From: Actinomycetospora chiangmaiensis DSM 45062
Lineage (GTDB): Bacteria; Actinomycetota; Actinomycetes; Mycobacteriales; Pseudonocardiaceae
Assembly: GCF_000379625.1 (NCBI RefSeq)
Contig: NZ_KB903222.1
Span: forward strand, 52,427-116,426
Length of the DNA stretch: 64,000 nucleotides
Direction of reading: 5' to 3'
Shown here: positions 1 through 8,495 of the stretch, in pieces
How positions within the stretch are numbered: position 1 is the stretch's first letter
How the letters are laid out: every line of letters begins with the position of its first letter
Translations under genes and position numbers: made by a program
The notes under the pieces: generated by a model
Seen by the model: only the letters and a program-made list of their open reading frames with translations
What the model was told of the DNA's origin: nothing
Database searches by the model: none

Positions 1-385
1 GCGCGAGTTCGGAGAGGTACATCGGGACGACCACCGAGATGATCCCGACCCCGATCCCCATGACGAACCGGAACCCGATGAGCATCGCCGCGTTGACGCC
101 GAGGGCCGCGCCGAGCGTGCCGATCACGAACACCACGCCGCCGGCGAAGATCAGCCGCCGTCGACCGAGGCTGTCGGCGAGCCGCCCGGAGAGGCCCGCC
201 CCGAGCATCGCGCCGACGAGCAGGCCGGACACCACCAGGCCCTGCAGCAGCGGGGAGAGCGGGATGTCGTCGGGGATGTAGAGCAGCGCCCCGGAGATCA
301 CGCCGGTGTCGAAACCCCAGAGGATCCCGCCGAGGGCCCCGAAGAACCAGATCGCGGCGGTCCGTCCGCGCTGCTGCGTCGCCAT
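1..385 (-). CDS. MFS sugar transporter, N-terminal part (runs off the left edge)
   Basis: The first 128 residues of a major facilitator superfamily transporter are present; the rest lies outside the window. TM1 carries the sugar-porter signature GFDTGVISGALLYIP, and the loop after TM2 has the family motif GRLADSLGRRR, so a proton-coupled sugar or polyol symporter is likely; the substrate cannot be read from this fragment. The ATG at 385 was chosen because GAGGCGGGG lies just upstream; an in-frame ATG at 421 would add 12 residues without a better ribosome site. It is divergent from the SRPBCC gene at 490. The partial state is due to the window edge, not to a mutation. Confidence 0.85.
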   Translation of the reverse strand, partial: MATQQRGRTAAIWFFGALGGILWGFDTGVISGALLYIPDDIPLSPLLQGLVVSGLLVGAMLGAGLSGRLADSLGRRRLIFAGGVVFVIGTLGAALGVNAAMLIGFRFVMGIGVGIISVVVPMYLSELA

Positions 386-489
386 GCGAGACCCCGCCTC
401 GGTTGTGTAGCCCAACTTCATCGGTGATGGTGCAGGCGCTTGCGTGGCGCGGCAACGTGAGACACCCGTCGTCGGGAAGGATCGACCGC

Positions 490-948
490 ATGGCCCGCAC
501 CGACCGCGCCACCCGGACGATCGCAGCGCCGCCGGGGGCGGTGCGCCGGGCGCTGCTCGACCCGGACGCGCTGGCCTCGTGGCTGCCGCCGGACGGGATG
601 CGCGGGCGGGTCGAGCGCGTCGACGCCCGGGCGGGCGGCGGGTTCCGGATGGAGCTGACCTACCTCGACCCGACGGGTGCGCCGGGCAAGTCGACCGACG
701 CGAGCGACGTCGTGGAGGTCGGGTTCGGCGAGCTCTCCGACCAGCGGGTGGTCTGGCGCACGGAGTTCGTCGCGGACGACCCGGCGTTCGCGGGGGTCAT
801 GACGATGACGTGGTCGCTTCTGCCGGCCGGGGCGGGCACCGAGGTGGAGGTCACCGCGGCCGACGTGCCGCCCGGCATCGAGCCGGGCGTGCACGAGGCG
901 GCGATGGCGTCGTCACTGGCGCACCTCGCCGCCTTCGTCGAGGGCTGA
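490..948 (+). CDS. SRPBCC (AHSA1-like) domain protein
   Basis: A 152-residue protein of the START/Bet v1-like (SRPBCC) fold, AHSA1-like subgroup. The N-terminal pattern RTIAAPPGAVRRALLDPDALASW and the terminal helix with MASSLAHLAAFVEG are typical. Such proteins bind hydrophobic ligands or act as toxin/stress accessory proteins; no substrate is evident. The ATG at 490 has GGAAGG eight bases upstream, so longer frames starting at 403 were not used. Its last 36 bases overlap the end of the convergent pseudouridine-phosphate glycosidase gene. Confidence 0.75.
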   Translation: MARTDRATRTIAAPPGAVRRALLDPDALASWLPPDGMRGRVERVDARAGGGFRMELTYLDPTGAPGKSTDASDVVEVGFGELSDQRVVWRTEFVADDPAFAGVMTMTWSLLPAGAGTEVEVTAADVPPGIEPGVHEAAMASSLAHLAAFVEG

Positions 949-1863
949 CAGCTCCCGGGCCACCGCTCCCCCGAGCGCCACGTTGGCCCGGTAGAGGGCG
1001 AGGTTGACCTCGAGGCTGCGGCCCTCGCTCGCCCGGTGCAGGTGGTCGAGCAGGTGCGGCGTCGTGTCCTTGCCCCGCACCCCGTGGGCCTCGGCGTCGG
1101 CGAGCGCGCCCTCGATCACCGCGCGGTGCAGGACGTCGTCGAGCTCGTCGGCCACGGCGACCGGGTTGGCCAGCAGCACCGCCGAGCGCAGCCCGAGGGC
1201 GTCCCGGGCCCGGACCACGGCGGCCACCTCGGCCGGCGTCTCGACCCGGTCCGCGACGCCGAACCCGGAGTCGCGGACGTAGAAGCCGGGGAACATTGTC
1301 GTGCGGTAGCCGAGCACCGTGACCTGCAGCGTCTCGAGACGTTCCAGGGTCGCGCCGACGTCGAGGATCGACTTCACCCCGGCCGACACCACGAGGATCG
1401 GCAGGCCCGCGAGTGCGATCAGGTCGGCCGACTCGTCGAACGTGTCCGCCGCGCCCCGGTGCACGCCGCCCAGCCCGCCGGTGGCGAACACGCCGACGCC
1501 GGCGCGGTGCGCGAGCAGGGCGGTCGCAGAGACCGTCGTCCCGCCCGACCAGCCCTGTGCCATGGCGACCGGCAGGTCCCGCGTCCCGATCTTGTGCACG
1601 TCGTCGGCCGCGCCGAGGCGGTCGATCTCCTCGGCGGAGAGCCCGATGGTCGGCCGCCCGCCGACCACCCCGACCGTCGCCGGGACCACTCCCGCGTCGC
1701 GCAGCAGGGCCTCCGCGTCGCGGGCGGCGGTCACGTTCCGGGGCCGCGGCAGCCCGTGGGTGATGATCGTCGTCTCCAGCGCGACGACGGGGCGCCGCGC
1801 GGCCACCGCCACGCGGACCTCCTCGGACACGGACACCGCCGGCGGGATCGGCATGATCCCCAC
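913..1863 (-). CDS. psuG: Pseudouridine-5'-phosphate glycosidase
   Basis: A 316-residue protein that reversibly cleaves the C-glycosidic bond of pseudouridine 5'-phosphate to uracil and ribose 5-phosphate. Family hallmarks are visible in order: VALETTIITHGLPRP near residue 28, GGRPTIGL near 70, KIGTRDLPVAMAQ near 93, the GGTTVSAT and ATGGLGGVHRGA segments that line the active site, and KSILDVGATLE near 165. The GTG at 1863 has AGGAGG five bases upstream. No PsuK kinase or transporter gene sits next to it, so it would depend on a pseudouridine kinase encoded elsewhere. The gene is full length and ends inside the convergent SRPBCC gene. Confidence 0.93.
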   Translation of the reverse strand: MGIMPIPPAVSVSEEVRVAVAARRPVVALETTIITHGLPRPRNVTAARDAEALLRDAGVVPATVGVVGGRPTIGLSAEEIDRLGAADDVHKIGTRDLPVAMAQGWSGGTTVSATALLAHRAGVGVFATGGLGGVHRGAADTFDESADLIALAGLPILVVSAGVKSILDVGATLERLETLQVTVLGYRTTMFPGFYVRDSGFGVADRVETPAEVAAVVRARDALGLRSAVLLANPVAVADELDDVLHRAVIEGALADAEAHGVRGKDTTPHLLDHLHRASEGRSLEVNLALYRANVALGGAVARELSALDEGGEVRQ

Positions 1864-1883
1864 CCTGCCCTCCTCACACGGCC

Positions 1884-1913
1884 TTGGAACCCGTCCCGAC
1901 GGGGGGTTATGGT
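1884..1913 (+). promoter_or_regulatory. Probable promoter of a leaderless leader-peptide mRNA
   Basis: TTGGAA (1884-1889) and TATGGT (1908-1913) are separated by 18 bases. The ATG of the leader peptide begins six bases after the -10 box, so transcription would start at or next to the start codon. Read from sequence only. Confidence 0.5.
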
Positions 1914-1919
1914 CGCTCC

Positions 1920-1997
1920 ATGATCGCGGCGGTGCTGCTGACGACGCGGGGTCACATCGACCTCGCCCGCGTCGCCTCCGCGCTGTGTCGCGGCTGA
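1920..1997 (+). CDS. Putative cysteine-responsive leader peptide (25 aa)
   Basis: A 25-codon frame reads MIAAVLLTTRGHIDL followed by ARVASALCRG and a TGA stop. This matches the conserved actinobacterial pattern of small leader peptides (LxTxRxHxDLxRxxSxxC) found upstream of sulfur and cysteine metabolism genes, where ribosome stalling at the cysteine codon is thought to control the downstream operon. The single Cys codon lies three codons before the stop. It precedes the DszC/SfnB-like flavoprotein gene by about 100 bases, which agrees with a sulfur-scavenging role. The -10 box placement suggests a leaderless mRNA. Confidence 0.7.
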   Translation: MIAAVLLTTRGHIDLARVASALCRG

Positions 1998-2100
1998 CGT
2001 CTCGTCGCCGCCCCTCCCCTCCTCCCGGCCCCGCCGGCGGTCCGTCGTGCCGCCACGTCGTGGGTCCGCCCCGTCACGTCCCCATCGCGAGAGGACCCCC

Positions 2101-3303
2101 ATGACCGCGACCGTCCCGGTCCCGACCACCCCCGACGCGACGCTCGACGAGCGCTTCGCCCCCGTGTTCGCGCGGATCGCCGAGGGTGCGCTGCAGCGCG
2201 AGCACGACCGTGCCCTCGCGTTCGACGAGGTCGCCGCCCTCAAGGAGGTCAGGTTCGGCGCGCTGCGGGTGCCCGTCGAGCTCGGCGGCTACGGCGCGAC
2301 GGTGCGTCAGCAGTTCCGGCAGCTCATCGGCCTCGCGGCCGCGGAGTCGAACCTCCCGCAGGCCCTGCGGGTGCACTGGTGGTTCGTCGAGGAGCAGCTG
2401 CTCGCCACGCCGGGGCCGAACCGCGAGCGGTGGCTCCGCGCGGTGGCCGACGGGACGCTCGTCGGGAACGCGATCACCGAGCCCGGCGTCGGCGCCGTCG
2501 ACCGGTACCGCACCACACTGACGCCCGATGGGGACGGCCTGCGCCTCGACGGCACGAAGTACTACAGCACCGGCAGCCTGTACGCCGACCACATCATCGT
2601 CGCCGCGGACCGGGACGGTGAGCGGGTGGCGGTGCTCGTGGACGCCGACGCCGAGGGCATCACCCAGCACGACGACTGGGACGGGTTCGGCCAGCGCCTC
2701 ACCGCGAGCGGCACCACCGAGTTCCACCACGTGTTCGTGCCGGGCGACCGGGTGCTCGGCCCCGGCTACGGCACCCCCGGCCGGACCTACGGGACGGCCT
2801 ACCTGCAGCTCGTCCAGCTCTCGGTGCTCGCGGGCATCGCCCAGCGCGCCACCGACGACGTGTCGGCCTGGGTCCGCGACCGCACCCGCACCTTCACCCA
2901 CGCCGCGGCCGACCTCCCCCGCCACGACCCGCTGGTCCAGCAGGTCATCGGCCGCCTGTCCTCGGCCGCCTACGCCGCGCGGACCATCGTGCTCGACATC
3001 GCCGACCAGCTCGACGTGATCCTCGCGGGCGACAGCGAGGACGCCGACCTGCTCGACCGCGTCGAGTTCGACGTCGCCCGCGCCCAGGCCGCGATCATCC
3101 CGTCGGTGCTCGACGCGACCACCCAGCTGTTCGAGGTGGGCGGCGCGTCGATCACGTCCGAGTCGCTGCGGTTCGACCGGCACTGGCGCAATGCGCGCAC
3201 CATCTCGGTGCACAACCCGCTGATCTACAAGCTGCAGACCGTCGGCGACCACGTGCTGAACGGCTCCGAGCTGCCCTACGCCTGGAGCGCGGGCAAGCGC
3301 TGA
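2101..3303 (+). CDS. SfnB/DszC-type flavin monooxygenase (acyl-CoA dehydrogenase fold)
   Basis: A 400-residue protein of the acyl-CoA dehydrogenase superfamily, closest by motif to the DszC/SfnB/group D monooxygenases that use reduced flavin to oxidise organosulfur compounds. Key segments are GNAITEPGVGAVDR (about 125), GTKYYSTGSLYADH (about 155) and the C-terminal block RHWRNARTISVHNPLIYK with VGDHVLNG, which is characteristic of the DszC branch. The ATG at 2101 follows GAGAGG. Control by the upstream leader peptide supports a role in sulfur acquisition. No flavin reductase is adjacent. The exact substrate (sulfone, sulfonate, other) is unknown. Confidence 0.82.
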   Translation: MTATVPVPTTPDATLDERFAPVFARIAEGALQREHDRALAFDEVAALKEVRFGALRVPVELGGYGATVRQQFRQLIGLAAAESNLPQALRVHWWFVEEQLLATPGPNRERWLRAVADGTLVGNAITEPGVGAVDRYRTTLTPDGDGLRLDGTKYYSTGSLYADHIIVAADRDGERVAVLVDADAEGITQHDDWDGFGQRLTASGTTEFHHVFVPGDRVLGPGYGTPGRTYGTAYLQLVQLSVLAGIAQRATDDVSAWVRDRTRTFTHAAADLPRHDPLVQQVIGRLSSAAYAARTIVLDIADQLDVILAGDSEDADLLDRVEFDVARAQAAIIPSVLDATTQLFEVGGASITSESLRFDRHWRNARTISVHNPLIYKLQTVGDHVLNGSELPYAWSAGKR

Positions 3304-3322
3304 GCCCGCCGCCACCCCCGGT

Positions 3323-3373
3323 GCGTGAGGGGAACCCTCGGGCCACAAGAGCGCCCGAGGGTTCCCCTCACGC
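3323..3373. repeat. Perfect 21-bp inverted repeat (REP-like element or terminator)
   Basis: Arms 3323-3343 and 3353-3373 are perfect reverse complements with a 9-base loop; the core is GAGGGGAACCCTCG. It sits 20 bases past the flavoprotein stop and could end transcription. A near copy lies inside a coding sequence at 48098-48146, so it is a dispersed palindromic element and not only a terminator. Confidence 0.8.
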
Positions 3374-3426
3374 CGGGGACGGGGCCGTGACGCGGCGGGG
3401 GCGACCGGACCGCACCCGCCGCGACC

Positions 3427-3432
3427 TACCCT
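3427..3432 (+). promoter_or_regulatory. -10 box of the RNase HI gene
   Basis: TACCCT ends seven bases before the GTG start at 3440, which indicates a leaderless transcript and supports that start. No clear -35 is visible. Confidence 0.4.
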
Positions 3433-3439
3433 GGGCCGC

Positions 3440-4060
3440 GTGCCGATGACCGCCAAGTACGCGACCACCTGTGGGGTCTGCGCCGCCCCCGTCTCACCCG
3501 GCGAGCAGATCGCGAAGGCCGGCCAGCGGTGGGCGCACGTGACCTGCGCCGACGGGGCGGACCAGCCGGCAGCACCGGCGGAGCGGACCACGGCGAAGGC
3601 GACGAAGCCGGCCCGCGCGGACATGCCGGCGGCCGAGGGCGCGCTCGAGGTCTGGACCGACGGCGCCTGCTCGGGCAATCCCGGCCCCGGTGGCTGGGCC
3701 TGGGCGACGAAGGACGGCCGGCAGGACAGCGGCGGCGAGGCCACGACCACGAACCAGCGGATGGAGATCCGCGCGGCGCTCGAGGCGGTGCGCTCCCTGG
3801 AGGGGCCGCTGGTCGTCGTCAGCGACTCCACCTACGTCGTGAACTGCTTCCGCGACGGCTGGTGGAAGGGCTGGATCGCACGGGGCTGGGTGACGAGCGC
3901 GAAGAAGCCGGTCGTCAGCCGCGACCTCTGGGAACCGCTGATCACGCTGGTCGACGAGCGCGGTGACGTCTCCTTCCGGTGGGTCAAGGGGCACTCCGGC
4001 GACGAGATGAACGACCTGGTGGACCGGCTCGCCGTCGAGCAGTCGAAGGCCGTGGCCTGA
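3440..4060 (+). CDS. rnhA: Ribonuclease HI with N-terminal zinc-finger-like extension
   Basis: A 206-residue protein that would hydrolyse the RNA strand of RNA-DNA hybrids. Residues 1-35 hold a possible metal site, CGVC followed by WAHVTC, then an Ala/Thr/Lys-rich linker. The RNase H domain starts near 70 with WTDGACSGNPGPGGWAW (first Asp), then TNQRMEIRAALEAV (Glu), VVSDSTYVVNC (Asp) and VKGHSGDEMNDLVDRLA (His and the last Asp), so the DEDD set is intact. The short finger resembles extensions seen in actinobacterial RNase HI proteins and may aid nucleic-acid binding (inference). The GTG at 3440 is preferred because of the -10 box seven bases upstream. Confidence 0.9.
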   Translation: MPMTAKYATTCGVCAAPVSPGEQIAKAGQRWAHVTCADGADQPAAPAERTTAKATKPARADMPAAEGALEVWTDGACSGNPGPGGWAWATKDGRQDSGGEATTTNQRMEIRAALEAVRSLEGPLVVVSDSTYVVNCFRDGWWKGWIARGWVTSAKKPVVSRDLWEPLITLVDERGDVSFRWVKGHSGDEMNDLVDRLAVEQSKAVA

Positions 4061-4080
4061 CCTCGCGCGTGTCCCGTGCC

Positions 4081-4105
4081 GGACGGCGCCCCGTCCGCGT
4101 ATAGT
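4081..4105 (+). promoter_or_regulatory. Short hairpin followed by a -10 box upstream of the SNF2 helicase
   Basis: GGACGG/CCGTCC form a six-base-pair hairpin (4081-4096), then TATAGT (4100-4105) is a good -10 hexamer; the -35 region is weak. The hairpin may close the RNase HI transcript. The rest of the interval to the helicase start (about 190 bases) holds no recognisable gene and would be a long 5' UTR. Confidence 0.4.
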
Positions 4106-4294
4106 CGGGAGTGCGGCGCCACCTGTGGTGTCGCACGGTCCGGGTGACGCACCGGTTCTTCGCAGAGCGGTCCTGTTCTGCGGCGGGGCTCCCGGGCAGC
4201 GGGTCGAGGTCGCACCCATCGGGCTTCGCACCCTCGAACCTGCGCTGTCTCGCGAGAGGCCAGCACGACGGGGTCGTGCACGGAGGAGGAGTAC

Positions 4295-6433
4295 GTGGCT
4301 CGAGGAGGCCAGCCCACGCGGGCTCGCCGTGGCGCCGCCAACGACCGGCGGCGTGGTCGCCGGGGCAGCGACGACGTGATGTCGGTGCTCCAGCGCGCCG
4401 TGCGCGAGGTCAAGACCGCGCTCGGCAACGGGCGCGTGACGCCGTCGGTGCGCACCAAGTTCCAGGCGGTCGCGCTGATGCTGCGCGACGAGCGCACCCG
4501 CGTCCGTGCGGACGAATCCCTCGGCGAGACCAAGCGGGGCGAGCAGCTCAAGCGGCTCGACGACGTGGCCACGTCGCTCGCGATGAGCGCCGTCCGCGAC
4601 TCCCGCCTGATGGAGCTGCTCTCCGAGGACGCCGTGGTGTCCGACGAGGCCCGCGCCCTCGAGCGCGACATGCTGCGCAAGGCCGGCGTCGAGGTCGAGC
4701 CCGAGCCGGAGCCGGAGCCCGAGGAGGAGCCGGTCGCGCCGGTCCGGACGGGCGTCGTCCCCCGGTCGGTCATCTCGCGCCAGCTGGCCAACCCCTTCAT
4801 GGAGCCCGACTACTCGATCGCCCGCCCCACCGCCCCGCGCCCGTCGCGGCTGGCGAGCTGGGAGCTCCTCGAGCCGCTGCTGCGCTCCTTCGAGCGGGCG
4901 AGCGCGGGCGCCACCGCGTGCATGGACCTCCCCGAGCCCGAGACGCTGCACACCCGCGCCGGGCAGGACCTCATGCCGCACCAGGCCGAGGTGGTCGAGG
5001 CGGTCGCCGAGGGCCACCGCACGTTCCTGCTCGCCGACGAGCCCGGGCTGGGCAAGACCGCCCAGGCCCTGCTGGCCGCGGAGGCCGCCGAGGCCTACCC
5101 GCTGCTCGTCGTCGTGCCGAACGTCGTCAAGACCAACTGGGTGCGCGAGGCCGGCCTGTGGTGCCCGCGCCGAGGCGTCACCGCCGTGCACGGCAACGGC
5201 GACTCCGTCGACGGCTTCGCCGACATCGTGGTGGTCAACTACGACGTCCTCGACCGGCACGTCGGCTGGCTCGGCGACTTCGGGTTCCGCGGGATGGTCG
5301 TCGACGAGGCCCACTTCATCAAGAACAAGGGCTCGCAGCGCTCGCAGCACGTGCTGAGCCTGGCCGAGCGGATCCGTTCGTTCGCGGGGCGGCCGCTGCT
5401 CATGGCCCTCACCGGGACGCCGCTGATCAACGACATCGAGGACTTCCTCGCGATCTGGGAGTTCCTCGGCTGGATCGACGACAAGAAGCCCCTCGGCGAG
5501 CTCATGGACTCCCTGACCGACACCGGTCTGACGCCCGCCGACCGGGACTTCTACCCGGAGGCCCGGCAGGCCGTCGTCGACATGGGCATCGTCCGACGCC
5601 GCAAGGTCGACGTGGCGGCCGACATCCCGGAGCGGCGCATCGCCGACCTCCCCGTCGAGCTCGACGGCCCCACCGGCCGGTCGATCCGGGCCGCGGAGCG
5701 CGACCTCGCCGCGCGGATGGTCGCGCGCTACGACGAGGCGATGGCGGCACGGTCCGGCGGCGAGCGGTCGGTCGACGGCATCGACCACGACCTCGTGCGC
5801 CTCGTCGCCACCTGGGAGCAGAAGGACGCCGAGAACTCCCCCAACGGCGACAACGTCTTCAGCATGATGCGCCGGATCGGGCAGGCGAAGGCCGCACTGG
5901 CCGCCGACTACGCCGCCCAGCTCGCGCGCAGCGCCGGCAAGGTCGTGTTCTTCGCCAAGCACGTCGACGTCATGGACGAGGCGCAGGCGACCTTCGACAA
6001 GCAGGGCGTGCGCTGGGCCGCGATCCGCGGCGACCAGTCCCGCACGGCCCGGCAGAAGAACATCGACGCGTTCGTCAACAACCCCGAGGTGCAGGTCATC
6101 GTCTGTTCCCTGACGGCGGCCGGGGTGGGGATCAACCTGCAGGTCGCCTCCGACATCGTGCTCGCCGAGCTCCCGTGGACCGCCGCCGAGCAGACCCAGG
6201 CGATCGACCGGTGCCACCGCATCGGCCAGTCGATGCCGGTGACCGCGTGGCGCATCCTCGCCGCGCAGACCATCGACGCGCGCATCGCCGAGCTGATCGA
6301 CGACAAGGCTGGGCTCGCCGCGGTCGCGCTCGACGGGTCCGACGAGGAGATCGCGACCTCCGACGCTCAGCACGCCACCCTGGTCGCGCTGCTCACCAGT
6401 GCCCTGGAGTCGCGGACGCCCGCCCTGTCCTGA
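4295..6433 (+). CDS. SNF2-family DEAD/DEAH-box helicase
   Basis: A 712-residue Swi2/Snf2-type ATP-dependent DNA translocase. After a charged N-terminal region of about 225 residues (with a Glu/Pro repeat near 140) come motif I DEPGLGKTAQALL (about 250), motif II VVDEAHFIKN (about 340), motif III ALTGTPLIND (about 370), and in the second RecA lobe VVFFAKHVDVM, the motif V region LTAAGVGINLQ and motif VI QAIDRCHRIGQ. All catalytic motifs are intact. No nuclease or methyltransferase domain is attached, so it is probably a repair or chromosome-remodelling translocase. The GTG at 4295 is preceded by GGAGGAGGAG, a very strong ribosome site. Confidence 0.9.
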   Translation: MARGGQPTRARRGAANDRRRGRRGSDDVMSVLQRAVREVKTALGNGRVTPSVRTKFQAVALMLRDERTRVRADESLGETKRGEQLKRLDDVATSLAMSAVRDSRLMELLSEDAVVSDEARALERDMLRKAGVEVEPEPEPEPEEEPVAPVRTGVVPRSVISRQLANPFMEPDYSIARPTAPRPSRLASWELLEPLLRSFERASAGATACMDLPEPETLHTRAGQDLMPHQAEVVEAVAEGHRTFLLADEPGLGKTAQALLAAEAAEAYPLLVVVPNVVKTNWVREAGLWCPRRGVTAVHGNGDSVDGFADIVVVNYDVLDRHVGWLGDFGFRGMVVDEAHFIKNKGSQRSQHVLSLAERIRSFAGRPLLMALTGTPLINDIEDFLAIWEFLGWIDDKKPLGELMDSLTDTGLTPADRDFYPEARQAVVDMGIVRRRKVDVAADIPERRIADLPVELDGPTGRSIRAAERDLAARMVARYDEAMAARSGGERSVDGIDHDLVRLVATWEQKDAENSPNGDNVFSMMRRIGQAKAALAADYAAQLARSAGKVVFFAKHVDVMDEAQATFDKQGVRWAAIRGDQSRTARQKNIDAFVNNPEVQVIVCSLTAAGVGINLQVASDIVLAELPWTAAEQTQAIDRCHRIGQSMPVTAWRILAAQTIDARIAELIDDKAGLAAVALDGSDEEIATSDAQHATLVALLTSALESRTPALS

Positions 6434-6454
6434 CGACGGGGGCGGGCCCCCGGG

Positions 6455-6517
6455 TGATCAACGGTCCCGCAGCGGGCCCGGGACCACCTCCCGAGCCCAC
6501 CCAGGGGCCGTTGATCA
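6455..6517. terminator. Inverted repeat between convergent genes
   Basis: TGATCAACGG (6455-6464) pairs with CCGTTGATCA (6508-6517) around a GC-rich 43-base centre. It fills the gap between the convergent helicase and acyl-CoA ligase genes and could act as a bidirectional terminator. Confidence 0.5.
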
Positions 6518-6528
6518 TGCGGGTCCGG

Positions 6529-8025
6529 TCACTCGACGGTGAGGTCGTCCGGTGGGGTGACCTCCCGGTGCAGGATCTTCCCGGTCGGACCCTTCGGCAG
6601 CGCGTCGACGACCCACACGTGCCGCGGGTACTTGTAGGCGGCGAGCTGCTCCTTCGCGAACGCCTTGACCTCCTCGACGTCGATCTCCGCGCCGGAGCGC
6701 ACCGAGATCGCCGCGCCGACCTCCTCGCCGAGCCGCGGGTGCTCGAGCCCCACGACGGCGACCTCGGCGATCGACGGGTACTGGTAGAGCACCTCCTCGA
6801 CCTCCCGCGGGTAGACGTTGTAGCCGCCCCGGATGATCAGCTGCTTCTTGCGGTCGACGATGAAGAGGTAGCCGTCCTCGTCGACCGTGGCGAGGTCGCC
6901 GGAGCGGAACCAGCCGTCGGGGATCGACTCGGCGGTGGCCTCCTCGCGGCCGAAGTAGCCGGCCATGACGCCCTCGCCGCGGATCGCGATCTCGCCGACC
7001 TCGCCGACGGGGACGTCGTGGCCCTCGTCGTCGACGACCCGCAGCTCCATGCCGGGTACCGGCCGACCGATCGAGCCGGCCTTGCGCTCCTCGTCGGGCT
7101 GGTTGAAGGAGGCGACCGGTGAGGTCTCGGAGAGGCCGTAGCCCTCGAGGATCGTCGCATCGAACTTCTTCTCGAACGCGTGCAGCAGCTCCACCGGCAT
7201 CGCGGCGCCGCCCGAGATGCAGGTCCGCAGACTGCTGGTGTCGGCCTGCGCATCGGTGTCGAGCAGCGCGCCGTACATCGTCGGCACGCCCTCGAAGACC
7301 GTGACCCGCTGCTCCTCGATGATCCGCAGGACCGCGGCGGGGTCGAAGCGCGGGATGAGCGCGAGGGACGCCCCGGAGACGACGGACGCGTTGAGCCCGC
7401 AGGTCAGGCCGAACACGTGGAAGAGCGGGAGGCACCCCATGATCACGTCGTCGGGGGTGGTGCGGATGAGGGCCTCGACCGTCGTGCGGCAGTTCGAGTC
7501 CAGGTTGTGGTGGGTCAGCATCGCGCCCTTGGGCTGCCCCGTCGTCCCCGACGTGTAGAGGATGACGGCGAGGTCGTCGTCGCCGCGCTCGACCGGGTCA
7601 CCGACCGGTTCGCCGTCGAGCTGCCCCTCGGCCGGGCCCGCGGCCGGGAGCTCGAGCACGGGGACGTCCGCCGCCCCGGCCGCGCCGCGGGCGGCCTCGG
7701 CCACCTCGTCGAGCGCGACGACCACGCTCGCGCCGGAGTCCTCGAGGTAGTAGCCGATCTCCCGCTTCGTGAGCATCGGGTTCATCGGCACGACGGCGGC
7801 CCCGGCGATCAACGCGCCGTAGAAGCCGATCGGGAAGGCGGGCACGTTCGACGAGACCAGGCCCACCCGGTCCCCCGGGGCCACGCCGAGCTCGCGCAGC
7901 GCCCCCGCGACCGCCCGGGCCGCCGTGAGGAAGGACGCGTAGTCGATCTCCGCCCCACCGGCGCGCAGCGCGATCCCGTCCGGGGACCCGTCCGCCGTGT
8001 CGACCAGGTTCTGTGCGAGGTTCAC
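6529..8025 (-). CDS. Acyl-CoA synthetase (AMP-binding, long-chain fatty-acid ligase type)
   Basis: A 498-residue ANL-superfamily enzyme that activates a carboxylic acid to an acyl-adenylate and then an acyl-CoA. The phosphate loop [15 protein letters not shown] is near residue 155, the A5-like motif [10 protein letters not shown] near 300, the hinge region [22 protein letters not shown] near 380 and the catalytic Lys motif [13 protein letters not shown] near 485, so it is complete and should be active. Chain length or aromatic specificity cannot be deduced. It runs alone, convergent to the helicase and just downstream of the YchJ gene on the same strand. Confidence 0.9.
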   Translation of the reverse strand: MNLAQNLVDTADGSPDGIALRAGGAEIDYASFLTAARAVAGALRELGVAPGDRVGLVSSNVPAFPIGFYGALIAGAAVVPMNPMLTKREIGYYLEDSGASVVVALDEVAEAARGAAGAADVPVLELPAAGPAEGQLDGEPVGDPVERGDDDLAVILYTSGTTGQPKGAMLTHHNLDSNCRTTVEALIRTTPDDVIMGCLPLFHVFGLTCGLNASVVSGASLALIPRFDPAAVLRIIEEQRVTVFEGVPTMYGALLDTDAQADTSSLRTCISGGAAMPVELLHAFEKKFDATILEGYGLSETSPVASFNQPDEERKAGSIGRPVPGMELRVVDDEGHDVPVGEVGEIAIRGEGVMAGYFGREEATAESIPDGWFRSGDLATVDEDGYLFIVDRKKQLIIRGGYNVYPREVEEVLYQYPSIAEVAVVGLEHPRLGEEVGAAISVRSGAEIDVEEVKAFAKEQLAAYKYPRHVWVVDALPKGPTGKILHREVTPPDDLTVE

Positions 8026-8079
8026 CGTCGTACCCCCAACGTTGCGCGAGGGGCTGATCGAACCACGAACGGCCGCCGG

Positions 8080-8457
8080 TCAGCGCGTGACGGACCCGTC
8101 GACGTACGTCCACCGACCGTCGACCCGCGCGAACCGGCTCCGCTCGTGCTGCACGCCGTCGCGGTGATGCGCCCGGAACTCGACGATCCCCTCCGGGTCG
8201 AACAGGCCGCCGGCCTCGTGGTCGACGATCTCGAGGCCGCGCCACCGGGTGTCCGGGTCCAGCTCGAGCGTCGCCGGCCGGGTCGACGGGTGCCAGGTCC
8301 GCAGCAGGTGCTCGACGTCGTGGTCGACGAAGGCCGTGTAGCGCGAGCGCATCAGGGCCTCCGCCGTCGGCGGCGCGGCCCCGTCCGGTCCGAGGTAGCG
8401 GCCGCAGCACGCGTCGAACGTCTCGGACGAACCGCAGGGGCAACGACGGGGGCGCAC
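8080..8457 (-). CDS. YchJ family protein (SEC-C motif)
   Basis: A 125-residue protein of the YchJ/UPF0225 family. The N-terminus CPCGSSETFDACCG is the metal-binding SEC-C motif; then come LMRSRYTAFV and the conserved FDPEGIVEFRAHHR and the short terminal strand. Its biochemical role is not established. The GTG start at 8457 is supported by TACCCT eight bases upstream. It lies between the acyl-CoA ligase and the kinase cluster and is not obviously part of either. Confidence 0.88.
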   Translation of the reverse strand: MRPRRCPCGSSETFDACCGRYLGPDGAAPPTAEALMRSRYTAFVDHDVEHLLRTWHPSTRPATLELDPDTRWRGLEIVDHEAGGLFDPEGIVEFRAHHRDGVQHERSRFARVDGRWTYVDGSVTR

Positions 8458-8465
8458 GGCCGCCC

Positions 8466-8471
8466 AGGGTA
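8466..8471 (-). promoter_or_regulatory. -10 box of the YchJ gene
   Basis: TACCCT on the minus strand, eight bases before the GTG start: a leaderless arrangement like those of RNase HI, XerD and RecN in this window. Confidence 0.4.
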
Positions 8472-8495
8472 GGCGGCCGACGTCGGCGGACGTGC

